Source of the DNA: Belnapia sp.
GTDB taxonomy: Bacteria > Pseudomonadota > Alphaproteobacteria > Acetobacterales > Acetobacteraceae
NCBI GenBank assembly: GCA_028291445.1
Contig: JAQGIA010000607.1
Span: 1 to 6,394 of the forward strand
Direction of reading: 5' to 3'
DNA length: 6,394 nucleotides
In this document: positions 1 through 5,648 of the stretch, in pieces
How positions within the stretch are numbered: position 1 is the first letter of the stretch
Layout: each line of letters begins with the position of its first letter
The notes under the pieces: generated by a model
Seen by the model: only the letters and a program-made list of their open reading frames with translations
Told to the model about the DNA's origin: nothing
Database searches by the model: none
Made by a program: the position numbers and the translations under genes

Positions 1-1284
1 ATACATGTCCGACGCCCGGCCGGTGATGAAGAGGAAGCCCTCCGCATCCAGGTGGCCGAGGTCCCCGGTACGGAACCAGCCGTTGCGGAAAGCCTTGGCA
101 TTGGCTTCCGGATTATCGTGGTAGCCGGCGAAGACGGCGGGGCCGGAGACGCAGATCTCGCCCTGCGCTCCCGGCGGCAGCGCCGCGCCGGCATCGTCCT
201 GGATCTCGATCTCCATGCCGGTGCGGGCGAAGCCGCAGGTGCCGATCCGCGCCGCCGGCCCGTCCTCGGCGACATGCAGGGCCGCCGGCAGCACGGTGAT
301 GTTGCCGGTCACCTCGCCCAGGCCGAAATACTGCACGATCACCGGCCCCAGCCGGGCCAGCGCCCGCTTCTGGTCTTCGCGGTACATCGGCGCCCCGGCA
401 TAGATCACGTGCCGCAGCGAGGCATGGTCGTGGGCCGCCACCGCCGGATGCTCGACCAGCATGGTCAGGATGGTCGGCACGGTGAACATGTTGCTGACGC
501 GGTATTCCTCCACCAGGCGCCAGGCCTCGGCCGGATCGAAGCGCTCGCCCGGCAACAGGATGGAGGCCGCGCCGCGCGCCACCTGGGTCAGCAGGTGGAT
601 GCCCGCCCCATGCGACAGCGGCGCCACCACCAGCGAGGCATCCGCCTCGGTCGTCCCCGGCATCAGGTCGCACAGGTGGTTGGTGACGACGAAGGCCATC
701 TGGCCATGCGTCAGCACCGCCGCCTTGGGCCGGCCGGTGGTGCCGGAGGTGAAGAAGAACCAGCAGGGGTCATCCCGCTCGACCACCGCCATGGGGCAGC
801 TCCGGGCCTCGGCGATCAGCGTTTCGGTGGAAGCATCGCCGAACTCCGCCGCATCGATGCTGGCGAGGAAAATGTTCGGCATCGCCGCGGCGACCGCCGC
901 CGCATGCGCGGAAAAGACCGCCTGGCACAGGAAGGCGCGGGCGCCGGCGGCCTGGGCCAGCCAGGCCACCTCCTCCGGCACCAGGCGGAAATTGGTCGGC
1001 ACCCAGACCGCGCCCAGGCGGAAGGCGGCGAACATGGTCTCGACGATGGCATTGCCGTTCTTGGCATGGACCAGGATGCGGTCGCCCTTGCCGATGCCGC
1101 GCGCCGCCAGTGCCGCTGCCAGCGCGATGGATCGCGCCTCCATCTCCCGCCAGCTCCAGCGCCGCTCGCCCCAGGCCAGCGCCAGCCGGTCCGGGAAGCG
1201 CCGTGCCGCCTGGGTCAGGAAGCCGGCCAGGTTCATCACCCGGCGGGAGACGGGGAGGGCAGGGGTGGGGGCGGGGCTGGTCAC
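1..1284 (-). CDS. AMP-forming acyl-CoA synthetase (ANL superfamily), C-terminus beyond window
   Basis: The reading frame is open from GTG 1284 to the left edge, giving 428 residues. Seen motifs, in the expected order: the phosphate-binding loop TSGTTGRPK (residues 179-187), a PLSHGAG segment, the adenylate-binding motif YFGLGEVTGN with Glu324, the ATP-ribose-binding motif YRTGDLG with Asp408, and GRASDMY at the edge, which is the hinge before the C-terminal lid. Such enzymes usually have about 500-540 residues, so roughly 80-110 residues, including the catalytic lysine, lie outside. Family knowledge: a carboxylic acid is activated with ATP to an acyl-adenylate and then transferred to CoA, in the cytoplasm. 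The acid (fatty or aryl) cannot be read from the sequence. GTG is chosen because GGAGG lies 8 bases upstream; ATG 1291 is out of frame, and in-frame ATG 1236 (Met17) is a weaker alternative. It is divergent to the SDR gene. Confidence 0.93.
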   Translation of the reverse strand, partial: MTSPAPTPALPVSRRVMNLAGFLTQAARRFPDRLALAWGERRWSWREMEARSIALAAALAARGIGKGDRILVHAKNGNAIVETMFAAFRLGAVWVPTNFRLVPEEVAWLAQAAGARAFLCQAVFSAHAAAVAAAMPNIFLASIDAAEFGDASTETLIAEARSCPMAVVERDDPCWFFFTSGTTGRPKAAVLTHGQMAFVVTNHLCDLMPGTTEADASLVVAPLSHGAGIHLLTQVARGAASILLPGERFDPAEAWRLVEEYRVSNMFTVPTILTMLVEHPAVAAHDHASLRHVIYAGAPMYREDQKRALARLGPVIVQYFGLGEVTGNITVLPAALHVAEDGPAARIGTCGFARTGMEIEIQDDAGAALPPGAQGEICVSGPAVFAGYHDNPEANAKAFRNGWFRTGDLGHLDAEGFLFITGRASDMY

Positions 1285-1292
1285 GCGGCATT

Positions 1293-1297
1293 CCTCC
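1293..1297 (-). promoter_or_regulatory. Ribosome binding site of the acyl-CoA synthetase
   Basis: GGAGG on the minus strand lies 8 bases before GTG 1284. It decides for this GTG over the nearby ATG at 1291, which is in another frame and would overlap the Shine-Dalgarno spacing. Confidence 0.7.
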
Positions 1298-1412
1298 GGG
1301 CTTTGCCGGCGAGGCTAGCCGCGACCCGCCGCCAGGGACATGGCTTCCGGCGCCGGCAGGGAACCTTGGCCCCACGGCGGCTGTTCACGCTTTACCTCCC
1401 CCGCGATACCCC

Positions 1413-1416
1413 GAGG
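1413..1416 (+). promoter_or_regulatory. Ribosome binding site of the SDR gene
   Basis: GAGG lies 8 bases before ATG 1425. It supports this start over the longer open frame, which continues upstream to 1110 inside the opposite gene. Confidence 0.6.
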
Positions 1417-1424
1417 TTTCCCCC

Positions 1425-2498
1425 ATGCCGTCCATCCGGCTCAAGCCGCTGTCCCAGCAGACCATCCTCATCACCGGCGCCAGCTCCGGCATCGGCCTCG
1501 CCACCGCCCGCATGGCCTGCGAGGCCGGTGCCCGCGTCTTCCTCGTCTCCCGCAACGGCGAGGCGCTCGAGCAGATCGTCGGCGAATTGCGCGGTCGCGG
1601 CGGCAAGGCCGACCATGCCGTCGCCGATGTCGCCGACCAGGCCGCCATGGAAGCCGCCGCGGCACAGGCCGAGGCGGTGTTCGGCCCGCTCGATTCCTGG
1701 GTGAACGATGCCGGAACCTCGCTCTATGGCACCCTGACGGAGACGTCCGTCGAAGATCAGCGCCGATTGTTCGAGACGAATTACTGGGGCGTGGTGCGAG
1801 GCAGCCTGATCGCCGCCAAGGCACTGCGCGCCCGGGGCGGCGCCATCATCAATATCGGCAGCATCCTCTCGGACCGGACCATTACGCTGCAAGGCACCTA
1901 TTCCGCCAGCAAGCATGCGGTGAAGGCCTTCACCGACGCGCTGCGGATGGAGCTGGAGACCGAGGGCGCGCCCATCAGCGTCACCCTCATCAAGCCCTCC
2001 GGCATCGAGACCGCCTTCCAGGAACACGCGCGCAACCGGCTCGGCAGCCCAGGGCTCAAGGTGCCGCCGCCGGCCTATGACCCGCGCCTCGTCGCCCGCG
2101 CCATCCTGCATGCCTGCACGCATCGCAAGCGGGACATCGTCGTCGGCTTCGGCGGCCATGCGATCGCGCTGCTCGGCGCGCATTTCCCCCGGGCGACGGA
2201 TCTGCTGATGGAGGCCATCGGCTATGCCATCCAGACTACCGACAAGGCGCCGCGTCCCGACCGCGCCGACAACCTCTATGCCCCGCGCGGGGACGGTACC
2301 GAGAAGAGCCTGACGCGTCCGGTCACGCCGGTGCGCAAGACCAGCCTCTTCCTCGAGGCGCAGCTGCATCCGGTGGCGACGACGGCGCTGGTCGGGCTCG
2401 GCGCGCTGGTTGCAGGTGCGCTGGTGGCGCGGCAACTGGCGCCCCGGCCCAGCCTGTTCGCCACGCCGCGGCGGGCACTGCGCCGCCGCGGCTTCTAA
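1425..2498 (+). CDS. SDR family oxidoreductase with C-terminal membrane segment
   Basis: A 357-residue classical short-chain dehydrogenase/reductase. The NAD(P)-binding TGASSGIG is at residues 17-24. A variant NDAG (94-97) replaces the usual NNAG. The catalytic tetrad is complete: Asn119, Ser146, Tyr159 and Lys163 in YSASK. Classical SDRs have about 250 residues; here about 100 extra follow the Rossmann domain. They include a likely transmembrane helix at about 318-338 (Ala/Val/Leu/Gly-rich) and a basic tail ending RRALRRRGF, which suggests the enzyme is anchored to the inner membrane by its C-terminus. Family knowledge: NAD(P)-dependent oxidation or reduction of an alcohol/ketone. Substrate and direction are unknown. 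The divergent acyl-CoA synthetase makes a lipid or acyl substrate possible, but that is inference. The start is supported by GAGG 8 bases upstream. A hairpin follows the stop. Confidence 0.93.
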   Translation: MPSIRLKPLSQQTILITGASSGIGLATARMACEAGARVFLVSRNGEALEQIVGELRGRGGKADHAVADVADQAAMEAAAAQAEAVFGPLDSWVNDAGTSLYGTLTETSVEDQRRLFETNYWGVVRGSLIAAKALRARGGAIINIGSILSDRTITLQGTYSASKHAVKAFTDALRMELETEGAPISVTLIKPSGIETAFQEHARNRLGSPGLKVPPPAYDPRLVARAILHACTHRKRDIVVGFGGHAIALLGAHFPRATDLLMEAIGYAIQTTDKAPRPDRADNLYAPRGDGTEKSLTRPVTPVRKTSLFLEAQLHPVATTALVGLGALVAGALVARQLAPRPSLFATPRRALRRRGF

Positions 2499-2507
2499 GG
2501 CTGCAGC

Positions 2508-2533
2508 GGGGATGCGCCGCTCGGCGCCTCCCC
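2508..2533 (+). terminator. Hairpin after the SDR gene, probable terminator
   Basis: GGGGA and TCCCC pair outside, then one T/C mismatch, then GCGCC and GGCGC pair around a four-base loop GCTC. It begins 10 bases after the SDR stop. No T-run follows, so classic intrinsic termination is uncertain. A weaker hairpin (ATGGG 2536-2540 with CCCAT 2550-2554, then TT) comes just behind it. Confidence 0.5.
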
Positions 2534-2620
2534 AGATGGGTTCCCACAGCCCATTTCGAAAGTCACGGCGAGGCCAGGCGTTTGCGGTTCGGGTGATGGC
2601 TCATCCCGGCGCCTGGTGAG

Positions 2621-2944
2621 GTGGCGCGTGCAGTGCCGGCGTGGCTAAGGGGGCTGTGCGAGCACGGACGGGTAAGCGCTCCGCATCACCGGATGGGAAG
2701 CCGCATCCGAGGCCAGCGTGGGTGGTCGAGCAGCCTGACCGTGGCTGCGCCTCGCTACGCATTTACCATCGCCCGCGTGGCCGGAGTGCCAGGCGAGGAT
2801 GAGTCACTGCTTGAAGACACTATCCTGACGAGCATGGACCCGGAGGACGGCTGCCTCACCGTCATCAACCTCGATGACTATGTGCCCACAACAGCCTTCA
2901 TGCCGTTTGGCGTCGCGAACCTTGATGAGCTGCCTCATGGTTGA
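2621..2944 (+). CDS. Small hypothetical protein, doubtful
   Basis: An open frame of 107 codons from GTG 2621; ATG 2693 (Met25) is an alternative start giving 83 residues. Neither start has a good Shine-Dalgarno. I do not recognise the protein. The first third is basic and reads like chance translation. The rest, from about residue 45, is acidic and looks protein-like, with segments such as EDESLLEDTIL and GCLTVINLDDYVP. In the last 63 codons, third positions are about 70% G/C and second positions about 43% by hand count, which is a coding-like pattern. It could be a real small gene or the 3' remnant of a larger gene that lost its front. No membrane segment or signal peptide is visible. It is convergent with the PEP-CTERM gene. 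Confidence 0.33.
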   Translation: MARAVPAWLRGLCEHGRVSAPHHRMGSRIRGQRGWSSSLTVAAPRYAFTIARVAGVPGEDESLLEDTILTSMDPEDGCLTVINLDDYVPTTAFMPFGVANLDELPHG

Positions 2945-2989
2945 CCGGGACAACCCAAAGCTCCGAGGGGCTCGCAGCCAGGCGTGGCA

Positions 2990-3862
2990 TCACGCCGCAC
3001 GGCGGCGTGTCACGAAGAGGCTGGCCAAACCTACCATGAACAGGCCAAGGCTCACCGGTTCCGGCACGGTGACTGCCTCGCGTGTCACACTCAAGGGACC
3101 GACGCTCGCGGTCCCGCCCTCGTCGGTGTGCATGTCGTAGAAGCCAGGAGACCCGGTGTACTCCAGCTTGACTATCGCGCCGGCCGCAGTGGTGAAACCA
3201 ATGCCTTGGCTGGTGACGTAGGGTGCATCGGGCGAGAACAGATTATCGACGTTGTAGGTGCCGACTGGCACCAACCCGCCGATAGCACCCTTGATGCCGG
3301 TGGTCCCGCTGATGCCGACAACCCTATGCACCGATTCGAGGACCGTGAAACTGCCCGTGACGTTGCCGGTGCCGCCGCCGATGCTGTCGATCTCCGTGAA
3401 GCTGAAATTGTACAGCACGGGCTGCAGCAGCGTGAGGATCAAGGAACCAACGCTCGCGGTTCCGCCCTCGTCGGTGTGCATATCGTAATAGCCAGGGGAC
3501 CCGGTGTATTCCAACTTGATTATGACGCCGGACGAGGTGTTGAAGCCAACGCCTTGGCTCGTGACAAAAGGCGCGGCAGGCGAGAACAGATTGTCGACGT
3601 TGTAGGTGCCATCCGGCACCAATCCGCGGATAGCGCCCTTGATACCGGTGGTCCCGAAGATGTCGATGACCTTGTCTTGCGCGTCGTTGACGGCCAGGGC
3701 GCCCGTGACGTTGCCGGTGCCGCCACCGATGCTGTCGCTCTCGGTGAAGCTGAAGCCGTAGTAGACGGTTGCATTGGCCGCGGCTGGCGCGAGTGCGACG
3801 ACGGCGGCCGCGAGCATCCCAGCCCTGAGACGGCGTATCACAGGCGTGAAATATGGGACCAT
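2990..3862 (-). CDS. Secreted PEP-CTERM protein with two tandem domains
   Basis: A 290-residue exported protein. Residues 1-31 are a signal peptide: basic VIRRLRAG, a hydrophobic Ala/Val core, and a cleavage site after ANA (29-31). Two copies of one beta-rich domain follow, residues 35-139 and 151-255, 116 residues apart, 80 of 105 positions identical and no gaps. Each contains SFTExDSIGGGTGNVTG, a GTTGIKGAI turn, GTYNVDNLFSP and YDMHTDEGG. The end is a textbook PEP-CTERM sorting signal: VPEP (266-269), a hydrophobic stretch 271-285, then RRRAA. Family knowledge: exosortase removes this tail in the inner membrane, and such proteins go to the cell surface or extracellular matrix, often linked to exopolysaccharide. 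No exosortase is in the window. A GGAAGG lies 12 bases before ATG 3862; Met16 would shorten the signal peptide. Its GC is lower than its neighbours'. The exact role is unknown. Confidence 0.9.
   Translation of the reverse strand: MVPYFTPVIRRLRAGMLAAAVVALAPAAANATVYYGFSFTESDSIGGGTGNVTGALAVNDAQDKVIDIFGTTGIKGAIRGLVPDGTYNVDNLFSPAAPFVTSQGVGFNTSSGVIIKLEYTGSPGYYDMHTDEGGTASVGSLILTLLQPVLYNFSFTEIDSIGGGTGNVTGSFTVLESVHRVVGISGTTGIKGAIGGLVPVGTYNVDNLFSPDAPYVTSQGIGFTTAAGAIVKLEYTGSPGFYDMHTDEGGTASVGPLSVTREAVTVPEPVSLGLFMVGLASLFVTRRRAA
2991..3009 (-). terminator. Hairpin overlapping the stop of the PEP-CTERM gene
   Basis: A perfect 8-base inverted repeat, CACGCCGC and GCGGCGTG, around a three-base loop. It covers the last codons and stop of the PEP-CTERM gene. 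No T-run follows on the minus strand, so a terminator or 3'-end-stabilising role is only possible. Part of the stem encodes the Arg/Ala-rich C-terminus, which alone could explain the symmetry. Confidence 0.3.
3098..3412 (-). repeat. Second copy of the duplicated PEP-CTERM domain
   Basis: Encodes residues 151-255. It matches 3446-3760 in frame with a constant offset of 348 bases and no indels. The DNA similarity is obvious by eye, for example the shared CCGCCCTCGTCGGTGTGCAT at 3116 and 3464. An intragenic tandem duplication is the simplest origin. Confidence 0.9.
3446..3760 (-). repeat. First copy of the duplicated PEP-CTERM domain
   Basis: Encodes residues 35-139, directly after the signal peptide. 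Compared with the second copy, changes cluster in residues 55-69, where the two copies share few positions, while the flanking blocks are nearly identical. Confidence 0.9.
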
Positions 3863-3874
3863 GATGCTGTCGGG

Positions 3875-3880
3875 CCTTCC
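3875..3880 (-). promoter_or_regulatory. Possible ribosome binding site of the PEP-CTERM gene
   Basis: GGAAGG on the minus strand with a 12-base spacer to ATG 3862, longer than ideal. It is the only purine-rich candidate near this start. Confidence 0.4.
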
Positions 3881-3956
3881 ACTGGATTAGCAGCTTGCGC
3901 AGTCAGCCGCCCCGGCGTCAGGGCAGACGCGATCACTCAAAAGCCAATCTACGGAA

Positions 3957-4483
3957 TCATTGCAGGAATACTGCTCGTCTACCGGCACAAAGTTCCGCTT
4001 TCAAGACAAATTCCGCAGCCGCGCCGCCGCGCTTGCGCCGGAACACGTCGCCGAGGCCGTCTGCATCCTGGATGACGGCCGCATGCACGAGGACGCCGAG
4101 CAGCAGCCCGTCCGTATCGGCCACGACGTGGCGCTTCCGCCCTTGCAGCCGCTTGGCGGCATCCGAGCCGCGCCTGCCGCCGCTTTCCGTGGTCCTCACG
4201 GTGTCGGCGATCGCCGCCGACGGACTGGCTTCCCGCCCGGCGCCCTCGCGCAGCATGACCATGGAGTGGTGGCGGGTGCTCTCCCACGCGCCGTCCCGGA
4301 GGAAGATACGCATGGTGCCGTACACCGTGCGCCACGGCGGGAAGGCCGGAGGTCCGTCCTGCGCGGCCGTCCTCCCGTCCTGGCGGGCGGGATCAGTGGC
4401 TCCAATAGTCGAGACCGCTCATCCGCCGGCGTTCGGCCGGAGCCGAAATCCCCAACCAGCGCGCGATCGCTGGGCGTCCACAT
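3957..4483 (-). pseudogene. IS5-family transposase remnant (frameshifted, internally deleted, 3'-truncated)
   Basis: The N-terminus starts at ATG 4483 with MWTPSDRA, then RLLEPLIPPARTGGRPRRTD, typical of IS5-family (IS1031-like) transposases. At about 4343-4352 the frame changes and the match resumes as FPPWRTVYGTM, so the roughly 30 residues that normally lie between these blocks are missing. The second piece contains GREASPSAAIADT, TTESGGRRG, KRLQGRKRHVVADTDGLLL and VIQDADGLGDVFRR. After that the match ends and the frame runs into unrelated residues to TGA 3959-3957. The first catalytic Asp (in IADT) is present, but the usual QS after it is absent. The second Asp and the Glu region are gone. 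Full-length relatives have about 250-270 residues. It cannot be active. No terminal inverted repeats or target duplication were found. Confidence 0.85.
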
Positions 4484-4524
4484 GGCGGTCTCCAGGCAGG
4501 AAACCGCCCGCAACGCCACCCGAG

Positions 4525-4540
4525 GGGCCAGGACCGGCCC
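4525..4540 (-). terminator. Possible terminator hairpin after the amidase gene
   Basis: GGGCC and GGCCC form a five-base stem with a six-base loop, about 36 bases past the amidase stop. There is no T-run, and in DNA this GC-rich such short stems arise by chance, so support is weak. Confidence 0.22.
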
Positions 4541-4576
4541 GCAACCCGATCCCGTCACCCCTTCGCAAACCAGGTC

Positions 4577-5542
4577 TCAGAAGAACAGCCCCTTCTTCAG
4601 CAGTCCATGCACGCCCTTCTCCCCGTTCACCGTCTGGGTCACGTGGAAATCCACTGCCAGGCTGCAAAGCTGGTAGGCATCGGCGGCCGAGACATTGGCG
4701 CGGCTGACGATGAAGGCGATCATCTCGCGCAGCGCGGTCTTCATCGCCACGTCGAGGTCCTCGTGCATGCCCATGCTGATGTAATGCGTCGCCGTCTCGG
4801 CGCGCGGGTACTTCAACACCGGGTCCTTGGCCCCGCCGCCCTTCTCCAGGCCGAAGCGGAAGTGGCCGGTCAGGCAGATCTCCAGCGCATTGATGCAGAC
4901 CTCGCCGTCGCCCTGCACGCCATGCCCGTCGCCGGCCGAGAAATTGGCGCCCGCGACGAAGACCGGCAGGAACAGCGTGGCCCCCGCGCCGATCTCCTTG
5001 TTGTCGAGGTTGCCGCCATGGGCGCGCGGCTCCTTGGTCGAGATGGTGCCCCATTCCTCCGGCCCGGCGACGCCCATCACCCCGAAGAAGGGCGACAGCG
5101 GAATGGTGATCCCCGGTCCGACCGGCACCTTGCAGGTCATCGCGTCCTTGTCGACCGGGATATGCAGCACCCGCCGATAGGGAAAGTCCTCCGGCAGGGT
5201 GCCCATCAACGGCCGGAACCCGCAGAAGCCCCAGTCGCAGCCGAGGTCGATGCGCTCGATGTCGACGCGCAGGCAATCGCCCGGCTCCGCGCCCTTCACC
5301 GCGACCGGGCCGGTCAGGATATGCGGGCCGTGGCGCGGCGGGTTGGCGGCATGGATGGCAGCCAGCCGCGGCGGGATGGTCAGGCCGCTGTCCTTCGGCG
5401 GCATCACGTCGATGGCGCCCGAGACGCATTCGAGGATCACCAGGTCGCCGGGATCGACGGTCTTTACCGGGGCGAAATTCGCGTCGAACCCACCCCAGCG
5501 GATGTTCTCGAGCGTCGGTTCGATGTGATGCGTCGCGGGCAA
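4577..5542 (-). CDS. Acetamidase/formamidase family protein
   Basis: A 321-residue enzyme of the FmdA/AmdA family, which hydrolyses formamide, acetamide or related short amides to ammonia and the acid in the cytoplasm. Seen: an N-terminal HHIEPTLENIRWGGFD and DPGD; LTGPVAVKGAEPGD (about 76-89); the conserved core GGNLDNK (176-182); GDGHGVQGDGE (204-214), the most typical block of the family; and SAADAYQLCSLAVDFHVTQ near the C-terminus. Length fits the family (about 300-330). I place the start at TTG 5542 because GGGAGG lies 8 bases upstream and the resulting N-terminus matches where homologues begin. In-frame ATG 5590 would add 16 residues without a clear Shine-Dalgarno and would read through that site. 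Substrate preference cannot be read. It lies 106 bases downstream of the HERRH gene on the same strand, so co-transcription is possible. No amide transporter or regulator is in the window. Confidence 0.92.
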   Translation of the reverse strand: MPATHHIEPTLENIRWGGFDANFAPVKTVDPGDLVILECVSGAIDVMPPKDSGLTIPPRLAAIHAANPPRHGPHILTGPVAVKGAEPGDCLRVDIERIDLGCDWGFCGFRPLMGTLPEDFPYRRVLHIPVDKDAMTCKVPVGPGITIPLSPFFGVMGVAGPEEWGTISTKEPRAHGGNLDNKEIGAGATLFLPVFVAGANFSAGDGHGVQGDGEVCINALEICLTGHFRFGLEKGGGAKDPVLKYPRAETATHYISMGMHEDLDVAMKTALREMIAFIVSRANVSAADAYQLCSLAVDFHVTQTVNGEKGVHGLLKKGLFF

Positions 5543-5550
5543 GCTGGAAT

Positions 5551-5558
5551 CCTCCCTC
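5551..5558 (-). promoter_or_regulatory. Strong ribosome binding site that selects a TTG start
   Basis: GAGGGAGG on the minus strand ends 8 bases before TTG 5542. It lies inside the coding region if ATG 5590 is used, so it argues for the TTG start of the amidase. Confidence 0.65.
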
Positions 5559-5648
5559 AGGCTGCGCCCATGGTGCAGCGGCACGGCCATCAGGCAAAGC
5601 CCATGCCACCCAACCCGCCCTGCCGCGCGAACCAGCCCGCGCCGGCCG

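Larger units (their letters stand above)
1285..1424. promoter_or_regulatory. Divergent intergenic region between synthetase and SDR genes
   Basis: These 140 bases separate two genes reading outwards, so promoters for both must lie here or inside the opposite gene. I see the two ribosome binding sites but no convincing -35/-10 pair. The best plus-strand candidate, TTCACG at 1384 and GATACC at 1405, has a 15-base spacer and is weak. No clear operator palindrome was found. Shared control of the two genes is inference from the divergent layout. Confidence 0.45.
2499..2989. other. Stretch between convergent genes, no confident gene
   Basis: This 491-base gap lies between the SDR (+) and the PEP-CTERM gene (-). 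It contains the hairpins right after the SDR stop and one short plus-strand ORF (2621-2944), described separately. I found no tRNA cloverleaf, no insertion-sequence ends and no convincing minus-strand gene in it. The first 120 bases hold nothing else recognisable. Confidence 0.5.

Noticed and set aside
52..1704. Long plus-strand open frame (550 codons) opposite the acyl-CoA synthetase
   Set aside because: The minus strand carries all ANL motifs in one frame; the plus-strand product is Arg/Gly/His-rich without motifs and runs into the SDR gene out of frame.
1392..2435. 347-codon minus-strand frame opposite the SDR
   Set aside because: The SDR motifs and catalytic tetrad lie on the plus strand; the antisense product has no recognisable domain.
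2499..2700. A tRNA or structured RNA after the SDR gene
   Set aside because: A GGTTCG-like stretch near 2586 caught the eye, but no acceptor, D or anticodon arms can be built around it.
3863..3960. Sigma-54 type promoter as seen upstream of some PEP-CTERM genes
   Set aside because: I looked for TGGCA-type -24 and TTGC-type -12 boxes on the minus strand; the candidates have the wrong GG to GC spacing.
3976..4004. Minus-strand TTGAAA, 17 bases, TAGACG as promoter of the PEP-CTERM gene
   Set aside because: The -35 box is good but the -10 box matches poorly, and the start would be over 100 bases from the gene; not strong enough to list as a feature.
2984..4075. 363-codon plus-strand frame opposite the PEP-CTERM gene, with an apparent internal repeat
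   Set aside because: The repeat is just the antisense image of the duplicated domain; the minus strand has signal peptide, domains and sorting tail in one frame.
3957..4577. Terminal inverted repeats or target duplication of the IS5 element
   Set aside because: No matching ends were found on either side of the transposase remnant; the element borders appear lost.
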